64,000 nt of DNA, taken from positions 868,001 through 932,000 of the forward strand of contig NZ_CP133020.1 of assembly GCF_030866825.1 (NCBI RefSeq). Reading direction: 5' to 3'. Shown in pieces: positions 9,182-18,149 of the stretch (position 1 is its first letter; every line of letters begins with the position of its first letter). The notes beneath the pieces were generated by a model. The model ran no database searches, was not told the DNA's origin, and saw only the letters and a program-made list of their open reading frames with translations. The translations under genes and the position numbers were made by a program. Origin of the DNA: Rathayibacter sp. SW19. Its GTDB lineage: Bacteria; Actinomycetota; Actinomycetes; Actinomycetales; Microbacteriaceae.

Positions 9182-9216
9182 GAACGCCCTTCCCATGCAA
9201 CAGAGGAAGGGCGTTC
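9182..9216. terminator. Hairpin between convergent genes (possible bidirectional terminator)
   Basis: Perfect 12-bp inverted repeat GAACGCCCTTCC (9182-9193) and its complement (9205-9216), loop 11 nt. It lies between the stop of the forward GT run and the stop of the reverse secreted-protein gene. There is no clear T-run on either side, so termination is plausible but not proven. Confidence 0.6.
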
Positions 9217-9234
9217 TCAAATCTGCGATCAGTT

Positions 9235-9756
9235 CTACGGGCAGGCGCAGGTCGGCGGAGTAGAAGGAATGGTGATATCCACCACGATCGGCGAGTGATC
9301 GTGGTCGGACCCGTCAGCCATGTGACCCCAGGTGACGCTGAAGTCAAACTGGCAGGCCTGGTTTGCACTGTTGGTCGCGTTAGCCACAAACGTGACGTTG
9401 ATCGTCTGCCCGGGGGTAACCGTGATCGGGAGCGCCGGGTTGGTCGTTGGCGAGGTGATGTTGGCACAGGTGTTGTTGGTGATCGCGATGCCCGTGATAT
9501 AGATGGTCTTCGTCGGGTCCGGGTTCTTGATGGTCGCGGGCACCTGATAGCCCTTGGGCGGTAGCGTCTTGCATGAAGACCCTGGCAACTTGCACGCCGC
9601 GCCTGCTGTGATGATCGGCGGAGTACCTGACGACGCGTACGCCGGTGCGGCCGTGGCCATTGCGATGACGGGCACCGCCCACGCCGCAGCCTTCGCGACG
9701 CTCCGACGGCTGATTGTGTGAGGCTCGGTTGCGCCGAGCTCTTCGTTTTCACTCAT
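9235..9756 (-). CDS. Secreted protein with Tat signal peptide, unknown function
   Basis: 173 aa from the ATG at 9756; GGAGG lies 8 nt before it, while a longer frame to 9819 has no such site. The N-terminus has a twin-arginine signal, SRRSVAKAAAW, a hydrophobic core and an APAYA-S cleavage site near residue 45. The mature part is about 130 aa, Thr/Pro/Asn-rich with an immunoglobulin-like beta pattern. It has six cysteines in a CKLPGSSC pair, single Cys residues at TCAN and ACQF, and a terminal CACP. No catalytic motif is visible. It lies within the glycan locus, next to the ABC transporter, in the opposite orientation. Confidence 0.75.
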   Translation of the reverse strand: MSENEELGATEPHTISRRSVAKAAAWAVPVIAMATAAPAYASSGTPPIITAGAACKLPGSSCKTLPPKGYQVPATIKNPDPTKTIYITGIAITNNTCANITSPTTNPALPITVTPGQTINVTFVANATNSANQACQFDFSVTWGHMADGSDHDHSPIVVDITIPSTPPTCACP

Positions 9757-9987
9757 GGTTCGAGCCTCCAATAATTGACGGCTGACGCGTGTCGGCCGAG
9801 ATCCGCGTGCAACGGGCACCCCTAATGCTGTATCCCCACGTAATGCTAAACATACCGGACCGGGCGCCGTACGTCGAGTTTATCTCACTTATCCGCGCAG
9901 TGTTGCCCGAATTTCGGAATGTAAGATCGTGCAGACGACGTGCACCCGAGGGCTTTGCCGAACGCACGCGGCAGAGATGAGGAGTTC

Positions 9988-11799
9988 ATGGCGAGGGTTT
10001 CGAAGCGCGAAACGCTGCGCGCGCAGCTTGCGCTGGTGTTGCGGATGGCGGGGGCGAAGCCGTTTCGATGGATTGCCGGCACCGTCGCGGTCTCGGTTAT
10101 TTTGGCCGGGCTTGACACGCTCGGCGTTGCGGCGATGGTGCCTCTGATGCAACTCACGACTGGCGTGTCCACAAATAGCGGCTCGCTGGGTATCATCTCC
10201 GGCATCCTCGGCACCGATTCGGTACAAGTACTGCTTCCAGTTGTGGCAGGGTTCGTCGCCGGCGTCTTCATTTTCAAGAGCCTCTGCGTGATTGCGTTTC
10301 GCTGGTGGATTCTCGGTCGTACTACCCGCGTCTCGGCGCTCTCGTCTGTCGAATTGATGCGCCGCTATGTACTTGCGCCGTACCCGGAGCATCGTTCGCG
10401 CCGATTGAGTGAGCTGTATCGCAACATCAATGAATCGACCAACCAAGCGGCCAGCGTGCTTCTTGCCGTGGTGAGCATGTTCTCGGATGCAGTCGTTCTC
10501 GTGGCCATCGTTGGTGTGCTCGCGGTTGCTTCGCCGGTCGTGACGCTCTTTACGGTCGTGCTTTTCGGATTCTTCGTGTTCGGTGTCCAGCGTCTGCTGC
10601 GCCCGCGACAACGGCGCATCGGGGAGGAGATTGCGGGCGCGGGCCTCGTCGCGTGGCAGTTTCTCATGCCGAGCCTCGAGGGCTTCCGAGAAGTGCGCCT
10701 CACCTCCAGCACCGGAAGATTCGTTGACGGATTCAAGACGGCGCGACTGCGTTCCGCCCGCGCGAACCGGCAAATGGGGATCGTCTCCGATGCGCCACGG
10801 TATCTACTCGAGGTCGGGTTCGTGCTGGCCATCCTCGGGATCTCCGTCATCTTGTTCACAACGGAAACGAGGGAACAGGCGCTTGTCATCCTCGGTATTT
10901 TCGCGGCAGCTTCTGTTCGCGCGCTGCCCACAATGACTCGGATCAGCGCTAATCTCGCAACGATGCGAATCGGACAGGCAGGTCTGCACATCATGTCGGA
11001 TGCCGTCGTCGAGCTCGATGCCACGGGAACGTACGTTGAAGCACCGCGCGGCAAGGATGAGTATTTCGGCGACATAGCGCTCAAACAGGTCGTATTCCAG
11101 TATCCGGACGGTGATAGACCGGTGCTCGACGGGGTATCCCTTGTGATTAGACAGAACGAGACAACGGCCTTCGTCGGCTCGAGTGGAGCGGGCAAGAGCA
11201 CGCTGCTCGACCTCGTGTTGGGCTTGCTGGAACCGTCAGCAGGCTCAATCGAATGCGGCGGCCGGTCGATAACCGACGATCCCGCAATGTGGTATCGCGG
11301 GCTCGGCGTCGTGCCCCAGGACGTCTTTCTGGTTCACGACACGATGATGGCGAACATTGCATTCGGCGTACCTGTGCAAGACATCGACCGGCGACGGGTG
11401 GTTCAGGTCATCGAGATGGCCCGACTGGATGACCTGGTAGCTGAGCTGCCGGAGGGACTCGAGACCATTGTCGGAGAGCGCGGCGTGCGACTTTCGGGCG
11501 GGCAGCGTCAACGCCTTGGGCTTGCGCGAGCACTCTACCGTCGACCCCGCGTCCTGGTCCTGGACGAAGCGACATCTGCGCTCGACAATCTCACCGAGCA
11601 CGAAATCGCTGAGACCCTTGCCCACCTGCAAGGCAGCATGACGATACTCATCGTGGCGCACCGTCTCTCTACCGTGCGACATGCCGACACGCTCGTGTTC
11701 TTGAAGGACGGGCGAATCGACGCGCAGGGTACCTTCAGCGACGTTCGGGGCCTGAGCGACGACTTTGCCCATCTTGTCGAACTCGGTCGTCTCGAGTGA
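9988..11799 (+). CDS. ABC half-transporter, permease fused to ATPase (possible lipid-linked glycan flippase)
   Basis: 603 aa from ATG 9988, preceded by GATGAGGAG; an in-frame ATG at 9940 lacks an RBS. Residues 1 to about 330 form a six-helix exporter domain. The ATPase has Walker A VGSSGAGKSTL (about 395-405), signature LSGGQRQRLGLARAL (about 501) and Walker B VLVLDEATSALD. The MsbA/PglK architecture suggests it works as a homodimer. As no Wzx is visible in the window, it is a candidate to flip the lipid-linked repeat unit, as PglK does in protein glycosylation; this is inference. The 231-bp divergent gap upstream (9757-9987) shows no strong element. Confidence 0.8.
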   Translation: MARVSKRETLRAQLALVLRMAGAKPFRWIAGTVAVSVILAGLDTLGVAAMVPLMQLTTGVSTNSGSLGIISGILGTDSVQVLLPVVAGFVAGVFIFKSLCVIAFRWWILGRTTRVSALSSVELMRRYVLAPYPEHRSRRLSELYRNINESTNQAASVLLAVVSMFSDAVVLVAIVGVLAVASPVVTLFTVVLFGFFVFGVQRLLRPRQRRIGEEIAGAGLVAWQFLMPSLEGFREVRLTSSTGRFVDGFKTARLRSARANRQMGIVSDAPRYLLEVGFVLAILGISVILFTTETREQALVILGIFAAASVRALPTMTRISANLATMRIGQAGLHIMSDAVVELDATGTYVEAPRGKDEYFGDIALKQVVFQYPDGDRPVLDGVSLVIRQNETTAFVGSSGAGKSTLLDLVLGLLEPSAGSIECGGRSITDDPAMWYRGLGVVPQDVFLVHDTMMANIAFGVPVQDIDRRRVVQVIEMARLDDLVAELPEGLETIVGERGVRLSGGQRQRLGLARALYRRPRVLVLDEATSALDNLTEHEIAETLAHLQGSMTILIVAHRLSTVRHADTLVFLKDGRIDAQGTFSDVRGLSDDFAHLVELGRLE

Positions 11800-11865
11800 T
11801 TGAGTGATCGAGTGCGGCCACGGCTCGCTCACCGCGTAGCCTCTCGTTAGCTGAAGTTCGCCTGC

Positions 11866-12717
11866 TCAGGGCTCCAATCCAGCGAATTGCGGCAATCGAG
11901 TCAACCGGAACCGCGCAAACGGCGATGGCGCGAACGGAGCCATGGCCGCCCTCCGGAGTGGATTCGCTGCCCGCCGCCAGCGACGCAACTCGCTGCCCCT
12001 GTCCCTGGAGCTCGCATAGCCGGACACGACGCTCTTTTCTTGCATCTGCTCCTCAGTGCGAACCCAGCTCAACTGGAGGATGGCCTGCTCGCAAGGGATC
12101 ACTGCGTGTACGCGGGCAGCGCGACTGTGCGCTGGATCGTTGCTCCACGGGCTGATATCAACGCGGTAGAGAGGAGCCTGTGCGGCTTCCCGCGCGTGCG
12201 TGAGCGTCGTTCCTGCGGCGACAAGAATCGGGCCGGGAAATCCTGCCTGCGTCGTCCACCATCGCGCGCAACGCTCGAGAAATCGGCGATCGTTCGTCCG
12301 CGCGTAGAACATGCGAGCTCGGAACTCGAGAGCTCTTGCCCGACGGGCCGCGGCGGCCCCAAGATGCTGGATCACCACTCCCATATTGGGGATGATTTCG
12401 TCTGTGCCGAGCTGCACGACCCAGTCGGCGCCTTCCGATGCGGCGTTGAGGGCGTCTTGCCGTTGCGCCGTTTCAACAGCCAGCACGTGCTGGTCGTTCG
12501 CGCGGAAATGGTTCCCGGGCAGCAGGAATACTATGTCATCTGGATCGGCGGCAGAGACGCGCCGCAGAGACTGGTCGACAGACAGGGGCGCGCCGCTCAA
12601 GGAACGCCCACTCGCATCGCAGGACACGACGGTGCGCGAAACCGAGTCGTAGTACTAAGCGATGCATTGCTCGATCCATGCCGGATCGCTGGCAAGAACG
12701 TATGCGTTCAGCCTCAT
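11866..12717 (-). pseudogene. Family-2-like glycosyltransferase, interrupted by an in-frame amber codon
   Basis: Read from the ATG at 12717, which overlaps the upstream gene's stop (ATGA), the protein starts MRLNAYVLASDPAWIEQCIA, then TAG at 12655-12657, then YYDSVSRTVVSCDASG in the same frame. Everything after codon 21 is one open frame of 262 codons. The overlap with the upstream stop and the continuous frame on both sides argue that TAG replaces one sense codon. A GTG at 12627 could start a 253-aa truncated product. The later VVQLGTDEIIP has Gly where related enzymes usually have Asp (DTDE), a possible second lesion. The C-terminus is Arg/Pro-rich. Probably inactive unless the stop is read through. 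Confidence 0.75.
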
Positions 12718-13769
12718 GGTCTCTCCCGCGGAAGCAGGCGATCGATCTTCGCGCGGGCCCGAACTGCAGCGATGAACCCCGCACCGGTTCCGACCAAATC
12801 AACGGCGCACCGAGTTGTACCTCCAGCAAGCCCTCTGGCCCGGGCAGTGAGCCCATGACGCCTGCGTGCCTGCCGCATACCCTCACGAGCCTCACCGAAC
12901 GCGTAACGCACAGCCGTGCGGGTGTATCTGCGCACATGAGGATCGCGCCAGCCCAGAGTTGTTGTAAGCAGGACTACGTGATTGCGTGCGCCAAAATACC
13001 GATAGCGCGAATCGAATCGGCGCCCGCGCGCGTAGTTTCCTGCAACGTGCCGCACAACGGCAAACGGGGTATACACGATGCGGCCACCCCGTCGACGCAA
13101 TCGCAGCGCCATGTCGGATTCCTCGCGGAGGCAGGTGCCCGGATACAGGTCTCGAATACCGCCGATCGCGCGGAGCGCGTCGAGACGAGCGGACATGTTC
13201 GCGCCTAGCATGTGGTCGACCTCGATAACCTTGCCCGGATTGGCGGCGAAGAACCCGGTTAGCCGCCCATCGGGAAGCAGCAGGCCGATCTCGCCAATGC
13301 CTTCATCGGCTTCACCGGGTTGTCCATTGAGCGCTCGCCCGCCGACCGCCACGACGTCGGAATCCGCGTACGGTTCGAGCAGTTTCTCCAGCCAGGTTGG
13401 TTGCGCGAAGGCGTCGTCGTCAAGGAACGCCACGACATCTTCCGCAATGTCTGCAATTCCGATTGCTCGCGACGTTGCCGTTGTTCCCACGCCGTGGTCG
13501 TTACGCCGGTATTCGACGCCAGGGAACTCTCGCACAACATCGGCGGTCTTCGTGTCCGGTGATGAATCGACAACGATGATCCGTGCAGGCCGGGTCGTCT
13601 GCTGCAAGAGGTGCTCAAGGCACGTGCGCACGTAGTCGGGTCGCCTGTAGGTAACAACGACAACACTGGCCGTTGGAACTCCCAGCGGCTGCGGGCCGCT
13701 CAACAGTATCCTCGCATGGCCTTCATGGTATCGGAACGCCCCAAGCGGGCTGGACCCTTGAGCTAGCAT
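12714..13769 (-). CDS. Glycosyltransferase family 2
   Basis: 351 aa if started at ATG 13769. A TTG at 13703 with GAGG 6 nt upstream is an attractive alternative (329 aa) and would leave promoter room, because the divergent gene begins only 6 bp from 13769. GT-A motifs are ASVVVVTYRRPDYV, IIVVDSSPD, the DxD equivalent VAFLDDDAF, and LREESDMALRLRRRGG for the acceptor base region. The last 60 residues are Arg/Ala-rich, perhaps membrane-associating. It forms a two-gene operon with the broken gene downstream through an ATGA overlap. Confidence 0.8.
   Translation of the reverse strand: MLAQGSSPLGAFRYHEGHARILLSGPQPLGVPTASVVVVTYRRPDYVRTCLEHLLQQTTRPARIIVVDSSPDTKTADVVREFPGVEYRRNDHGVGTTATSRAIGIADIAEDVVAFLDDDAFAQPTWLEKLLEPYADSDVVAVGGRALNGQPGEADEGIGEIGLLLPDGRLTGFFAANPGKVIEVDHMLGANMSARLDALRAIGGIRDLYPGTCLREESDMALRLRRRGGRIVYTPFAVVRHVAGNYARGRRFDSRYRYFGARNHVVLLTTTLGWRDPHVRRYTRTAVRYAFGEAREGMRQARRRHGLTARARGLAGGTTRCAVDLVGTGAGFIAAVRARAKIDRLLPRERP
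13764..13769 (+). promoter_or_regulatory. -10 box TAGCAT of a leaderless gene
   Basis: TAGCAT ends 6 nt before GTG 13776, where transcription would start at or next to the start codon. No Shine-Dalgarno sequence precedes the GTG and no clear -35 is seen. The box overlaps the candidate ATG of the divergent gene. Confidence 0.45.
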
Positions 13770-13775
13770 CAGAAC

Positions 13776-14924
13776 GTGCGCGTCGCGATGTCGTCCTTCA
13801 AATTCAATCATCAGGGGGGCATCGAACGAGCGTCGTATGAGCTGGCCAGAGAGCTCGGCGTTCTGGGCGACGACGTCACCCTTGTCGCGAACGCGGTTGA
13901 TCCTCCTGTTGAGCCCCCGCTGACGTGGCATCCGGTGCCGATGCCCGCTATTCCCGGATTCATGGTCCCTGCGGTGTATCCGTCGCGGGCGACGCGCAGC
14001 CTGGGCACGGAGCGCTTCGACATACTGCACAATCAAGGCGGTTGCGCGTTGCGCCGACAAGATGTCATCACCGCGCACAGTTGCCACCGCGCGTGGTGGG
14101 CGATGAAATTCCGCCAGGGTGAGGCCGCACGGGCACTCCTGAATCCGCGACACCGTGCGGTGCTGCACGTGGAGAAGGCGAATTATCGTCCAGGCGCATT
14201 CGCTCGAGTGATCGCGGTATCCGCCGGCGTCGGTCGTGAACTCACGAAGTATTACAACGTGCCGCCGGAACGCATCCGCGTCATTCCGAATGCTGTCGAC
14301 GTGGCGAAATTCCAGCGCCGGGACGCCGCGGCGCAACGTGCGCGCATCCGGAATCTTCATGGGATCGGCTCCGAGGACGCCGTGCTGTTATGGGTGGGCA
14401 AGGAGTTTCGGCGCAAAGGTCTGGAGCCGTTGATCGCCGCGCTGCCCGCTCTTCCCCCGTCGGCGAAGGCGCTCGTGGTCGGCGGTGACAACCAAGCCCC
14501 ATATCGTGCTCTGGCGGAGCGGTTGGGTGTTGCCGATCGCGTGATATTCGCCGGGCATTCAACGCGGGTGGAGGACTACTTCGCGGCAGGTGACCTGTTC
14601 GTGTTCCCCACCCTCTACGAAGCGTTCGCGCTGGTGACGCTGGAAGCAGCGGCCGCCGGGCTCCCTCTGGTGACGACGAAGGTCAACGGCACGGAGGACT
14701 TCGTCATCGACGGCCAGAATGGGCTGTTCATCGAGCGCAGCGCTGACTCCATTGCCGCTGCGGTCACCCCGCTTGTCACAGATCCGGAACGACGGCGACG
14801 CATGAGCGAAGCTGCGCGTGATGCCGTGTCCGGCTACACCTGGGCGTCGGTGGCTGCGCGCACGCGAGTCGTGTATCACGAAGTGCTTGCCGAGCGCGCC
14901 GCAGCAGCGAACGAGGGTCAGTAG
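13776..14924 (+). CDS. Glycosyltransferase family 4
   Basis: 382 aa from GTG 13776; ATG 13788 is an alternative that would cut the first beta-strand. The N-terminal FKFNHQGGIERASYELA holds the GT4 acceptor loop. VIPNAVDVAKF and LLWVGKEFRRKGLEPL open the donor domain, and LYEAFALVTLEAAAAG gives E-x7-E. Next gene is 31 bp downstream with its own strong RBS, so these two genes may be co-transcribed. Sugar unknown. Confidence 0.85.
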   Translation: MRVAMSSFKFNHQGGIERASYELARELGVLGDDVTLVANAVDPPVEPPLTWHPVPMPAIPGFMVPAVYPSRATRSLGTERFDILHNQGGCALRRQDVITAHSCHRAWWAMKFRQGEAARALLNPRHRAVLHVEKANYRPGAFARVIAVSAGVGRELTKYYNVPPERIRVIPNAVDVAKFQRRDAAAQRARIRNLHGIGSEDAVLLWVGKEFRRKGLEPLIAALPALPPSAKALVVGGDNQAPYRALAERLGVADRVIFAGHSTRVEDYFAAGDLFVFPTLYEAFALVTLEAAAAGLPLVTTKVNGTEDFVIDGQNGLFIERSADSIAAAVTPLVTDPERRRRMSEAARDAVSGYTWASVAARTRVVYHEVLAERAAAANEGQ

Positions 14925-14955
14925 TATCGGGCGTAGCGTCGAAAAAGGAGCGAAC

Positions 14956-16026
14956 ATGGCCGGCCAGGGTGTGCCGCGGCTGACCATCGCAACGATTGTC
15001 ACGTCGACGCCGATGGGCGCCGAGCGCTATCAAGGGCAGATCATCGATCGCGCGACAGGTGCCCTTCACGAGACCGATAACCGTGACTGGCGGATGCGCC
15101 ATCTCGCGTTTCGATCGTTGCGTGCGCCACTGCCTGGAAATCGGCGGTTGCCGATGGCGTGGGTCACGGGTGCTCCCGCGAGCGTTCGCCGTGGGCTCGG
15201 GCGGATGCTGTACCAGGGCTATGCGGTGACGCACCGGATGAACCTGGAGCTTCCGCCTGCGCCGCACGGAGACGTGATCACACTGCACGACGTTGTGGCG
15301 TGGCGGTTTCCAGACGAATCGGCGCCGGTTCCCGCTGCGGCGGAAGAAGCGCGGCGTGCGGCTGCTGTGATCTGTGTATCCGAATTCAGCGCCCAGGAGG
15401 CTGTCGATCTCCTCGGTATCAAAGAGCCGATTGTCGTGCATAACGGCGTGGGCGAGCGGTTCTTTGATGCTCACCCGCTCGATGAGGCGCAACGGCTCGA
15501 GCTTGGCATTGGGCCGCATTATGTCCTCCACGCGGGGGGTGCTGCGCTGCGGAAGAACCTCGAAGCGCTCGCCGAGGCATGGCCCGTTATCCACAAGGCA
15601 CGCCCCAACCTCGAACTCGTGCTTGCGGGGCCGCCGCATTCGCGTCGAACTGAGCTGTTTCAGAAGTTGCCGCAGACACGACTTATCGGTCGAGTGCCCG
15701 ATGAGGTGGTGCCCGGGCTTGTTGCGGCGGCCGCTGCGGTCGTCGTGCCATCGCTCTACGAAGGATTCGGGTTGCCAGTGCTTGAGGCGATGGCGGCCGG
15801 TACGCCCGTCGTCGCCGCCGCCACGAGCAGCCTGCCCGAGGTAGCTGGTGACGCGGCACTCCTCGTCGAACCGACCGGTACAGCGATCGCTGACGGTGTC
15901 ATAGCTGTCACCGCCGACGATCCGGCCATTGCGGCACTCGTTCGTGCGGGCCGTGAACGGGCGCAGCAGTTTACGTGGGAGCGATCGGCGCGCGCTCATG
16001 CCCGGGTGTGGGCATCCGTGGCTTGA
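14956..16026 (+). CDS. Glycosyltransferase family 4 (mannosyltransferase-like)
   Basis: 356 aa from ATG 14956, preceded by AAAAAGGAG at 5 nt; the frame is open upstream but that part overlaps the previous gene. Motifs: LHDVVAWRFPDE and ICVSEFSAQEAVDLLGI in the acceptor half, YVLHAGGAALRKNLEAL, and the donor site LYEGFGLPVLEAMAAG. The LHD...P and VSEFS motifs are those of WbaZ/MtfB-like mannosyltransferases, so mannose is a fair guess but unproven. Confidence 0.85.
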   Translation: MAGQGVPRLTIATIVTSTPMGAERYQGQIIDRATGALHETDNRDWRMRHLAFRSLRAPLPGNRRLPMAWVTGAPASVRRGLGRMLYQGYAVTHRMNLELPPAPHGDVITLHDVVAWRFPDESAPVPAAAEEARRAAAVICVSEFSAQEAVDLLGIKEPIVVHNGVGERFFDAHPLDEAQRLELGIGPHYVLHAGGAALRKNLEALAEAWPVIHKARPNLELVLAGPPHSRRTELFQKLPQTRLIGRVPDEVVPGLVAAAAAVVVPSLYEGFGLPVLEAMAAGTPVVAAATSSLPEVAGDAALLVEPTGTAIADGVIAVTADDPAIAALVRAGRERAQQFTWERSARAHARVWASVA

Positions 16027-16049
16027 CGACTGCGTGCGGTGGCGCCTGG

Positions 16050-16055
16050 TAGAGT
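16050..16055 (+). promoter_or_regulatory. -10 box TAGAGT of a leaderless gene
   Basis: TAGAGT ends 7 nt before GTG 16063. TTGACG occurs at 16023-16028, but its 21-bp spacing is long for a sigma-70 -35 element. No Shine-Dalgarno sequence lies between the box and the GTG. Confidence 0.5.
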
Positions 16056-16062
16056 CTGGCCT

Positions 16063-16980
16063 GTGCCCCGTGTCAGCGTTGTGATCCCGGTGTACAGTCG
16101 CGAAGATGACATGCTCGGCCGTGCCGTGACCTCCGTTCTTGAACAGACAATGAGCGACTTCGAGATCATAGTCGTCGACGACGGCTCGCCCAGCCCGCAC
16201 GCACACGTGGCGAGCATGGACCCCAGGATCCGCTACTTTCAACAGCCAAATCGCGGAGTGTCGGCAGCGCGCAACGTTGGTGTGCTCCACGCGCATGCCG
16301 AGTTGATCGCGTTTCTTGACCATGATGACGTCTGGCTGCCGACCAAGCTCGAGCAGCAGCTGAGCCTGGTGGCTGAGGAGCCGGACGCCGCGTTCTGGTG
16401 CACAGGTTTCATCTGGGTGGACGCCGAATCGGAGATCGCGGCAGAGGCGACACGCCCGACGTATTGGGGCCTCCTGGGCGATCAGATGGTCTTGAACAGC
16501 TCTGTGATGGTGCGCAAAGCCGACTACTGGGCGGCCGGCGGATATAGCCCGGTTCTCACACACGCGGAAGACTGGGATCTGTTCCTTCGGCTGTGCCTGG
16601 AGAAGCGGGCAGCGGCTGTGGCGACTCCGCTGGTGCGGTACTTCTTGCACTCGGCAAACGCTTCGCACGACTACTACTCTGCAGCGACGGCCAAGTTCGC
16701 CATTCTCGCGGAGCACGAGAGGCGCGCAGTGCGTCGAAACGACGTCGGAGCATTGCGCGCCGTGCGCCGCGGTTACAGGTGCACCCGAGAATTGTTCGCC
16801 CATCAGGCCATCGATGCCGCGCGCGAAGCGTTGGGCAATCATAATCGCGGCGCGGCCCTGAAGCATTTGGCGCGCGCGAGTCGGTGGAGCCCGCGAGTTG
16901 CAGCCACGGCGGTCGGCAAGGCGGTCGGCACGCGAGCGCGGGTCAGTAGCGCGTCCGGCACAGTTCGAACGACGGACTAA
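16063..16980 (+). CDS. Glycosyltransferase family 2
   Basis: 305 aa from GTG 16063, chosen because it begins VPRVSVVIPVYSRED, the first GT-A strand, right after a -10 box. Further motifs: IIVVDDGSPSP, PNRGVSAARNVG, the metal site IAFLDHDDVWLP, and HAEDWDLFLRLCLEK. Residues 220-305 are helical and basic. It ends convergently with the next gene, sharing a 4-bp overlap. Donor not identifiable. Confidence 0.85.
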   Translation: MPRVSVVIPVYSREDDMLGRAVTSVLEQTMSDFEIIVVDDGSPSPHAHVASMDPRIRYFQQPNRGVSAARNVGVLHAHAELIAFLDHDDVWLPTKLEQQLSLVAEEPDAAFWCTGFIWVDAESEIAAEATRPTYWGLLGDQMVLNSSVMVRKADYWAAGGYSPVLTHAEDWDLFLRLCLEKRAAAVATPLVRYFLHSANASHDYYSAATAKFAILAEHERRAVRRNDVGALRAVRRGYRCTRELFAHQAIDAAREALGNHNRGAALKHLARASRWSPRVAATAVGKAVGTRARVSSASGTVRTTD

Positions 16981-18149
16981 CGCGCGCTCACTGACACAGC
17001 CGTCGTGTAGAGGTTTCGGTACTGCTCGGCGACGCGCGCCCAGGTGAAGGCATCCACATGAGTCCGGCCAGCGGATGCCAGACGATCGCGCAGGGCGCCA
17101 TCGTTCACGATCGTGTCCAACGCTCGCGCCAATGCGGCGGTGTCCTCCGGATCGACCAGCAGCCCGTCGATCCCGTCGTGAACGAATTCCGGAGCGCCGC
17201 CGCGGTCGGTCATGATGAGGGCTGTGCTGCTGCGCCATGCTTCCAGCGCAACTATCCCGAAGGCCTCAATGCGGCTAGGTACGACGAGCGCGCGCGCCTG
17301 CGCCATCGCATCCGCCACAGCCTGTGGTTGCAGCCGGCCGAGAAACCGCACGCGGTCACCCACACCGCGGTCCGCCGCCAGCGCGGTGAGGGCCGACCGT
17401 TCCGGGCCGTCGCCGCCGATGAGAAGACGATAGGTGTCGTGCACCCCCGACCGCGCGTAGGCCTCGATCAGCAGGTCGAAGCCTTTCATTTTGCCCAGTC
17501 GTCCGACCCCGAGCAGGTACGGATCGTCGTCCAGCCTGGGAGCGGCCGGATCGGGCCGCACGTCGAGGTCGACTCCGTTGGGCACCACGACGCCCGTGCG
17601 TAACCCGTATGACTCGCGCAGGTCGCCCAGCACATATTCGGATGGCGCGGTCACGAATACCGCCTTGGTAAGTGCTTTGCTGAGGGAGGTGCGGAGGAGC
17701 TGCGATCTGCGGTAGGCGCCGTTGTCGTCGGCGAGGGTTTCGCCGTGGCCGGTCACAGCCAGCGGAGCGCCCGTGCGGTCGTGCAGCCTGAGCGCGTACA
17801 CCCCGTTGGGCCCGAAGCAGTGCACGTGGAGCAGGTCTGGTTTGAACTGTGTGTATGCCCGCCGCCAGCGTATCCACGCTGCGGGTGCTCGAAGCAGGAA
17901 CCGCGTTAACCCGCCTGCGCTGCGCGAAGGCAACGGTGTGGGCAAGTACCTGACGCGGAGGCCGTCGACCTTCTGTTCGCCGAGCTGCTGCCCGCGGTCG
18001 ACTGTCCACACCTCGACGGCCACGCCGAGGCGCGTCAACTGCCGTGCTACTTGGCGAACATGTTCTTCAACGCCGCCGAAATGCGGAAAGTAGGACGACG
18101 AGATCAGCGCGATGCGCGGTTTTCGTGCCGCAGTCGCTTCGGACATCAC
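16977..18149 (-). CDS. Glycosyltransferase family 4
   Basis: 390 aa from GTG 18149, with ATG 18146 one codon later as an alternative; both overlap the stop of the upstream kinase gene. The N-terminus IALISSSYFPHFGGVEEHV is a textbook GT4 acceptor loop. The C-terminal half has LLGVGRLGKMKGFDLLIEA and RIEAFGIVALEAWRSS (E-x7-E). Being coupled to the chain-length regulator suggests the enzyme acts in the same polymer pathway. Confidence 0.85.
   Translation of the reverse strand: MMSEATAARKPRIALISSSYFPHFGGVEEHVRQVARQLTRLGVAVEVWTVDRGQQLGEQKVDGLRVRYLPTPLPSRSAGGLTRFLLRAPAAWIRWRRAYTQFKPDLLHVHCFGPNGVYALRLHDRTGAPLAVTGHGETLADDNGAYRRSQLLRTSLSKALTKAVFVTAPSEYVLGDLRESYGLRTGVVVPNGVDLDVRPDPAAPRLDDDPYLLGVGRLGKMKGFDLLIEAYARSGVHDTYRLLIGGDGPERSALTALAADRGVGDRVRFLGRLQPQAVADAMAQARALVVPSRIEAFGIVALEAWRSSTALIMTDRGGAPEFVHDGIDGLLVDPEDTAALARALDTIVNDGALRDRLASAGRTHVDAFTWARVAEQYRNLYTTAVSVSAR

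Noticed and set aside
14776..17238. 820-codon open frame on the minus strand
   Set aside because: It lies antisense to three GT genes with full family motifs; GC-rich codon usage keeps the antisense frame open. The translation is Arg/His-rich with no domain.
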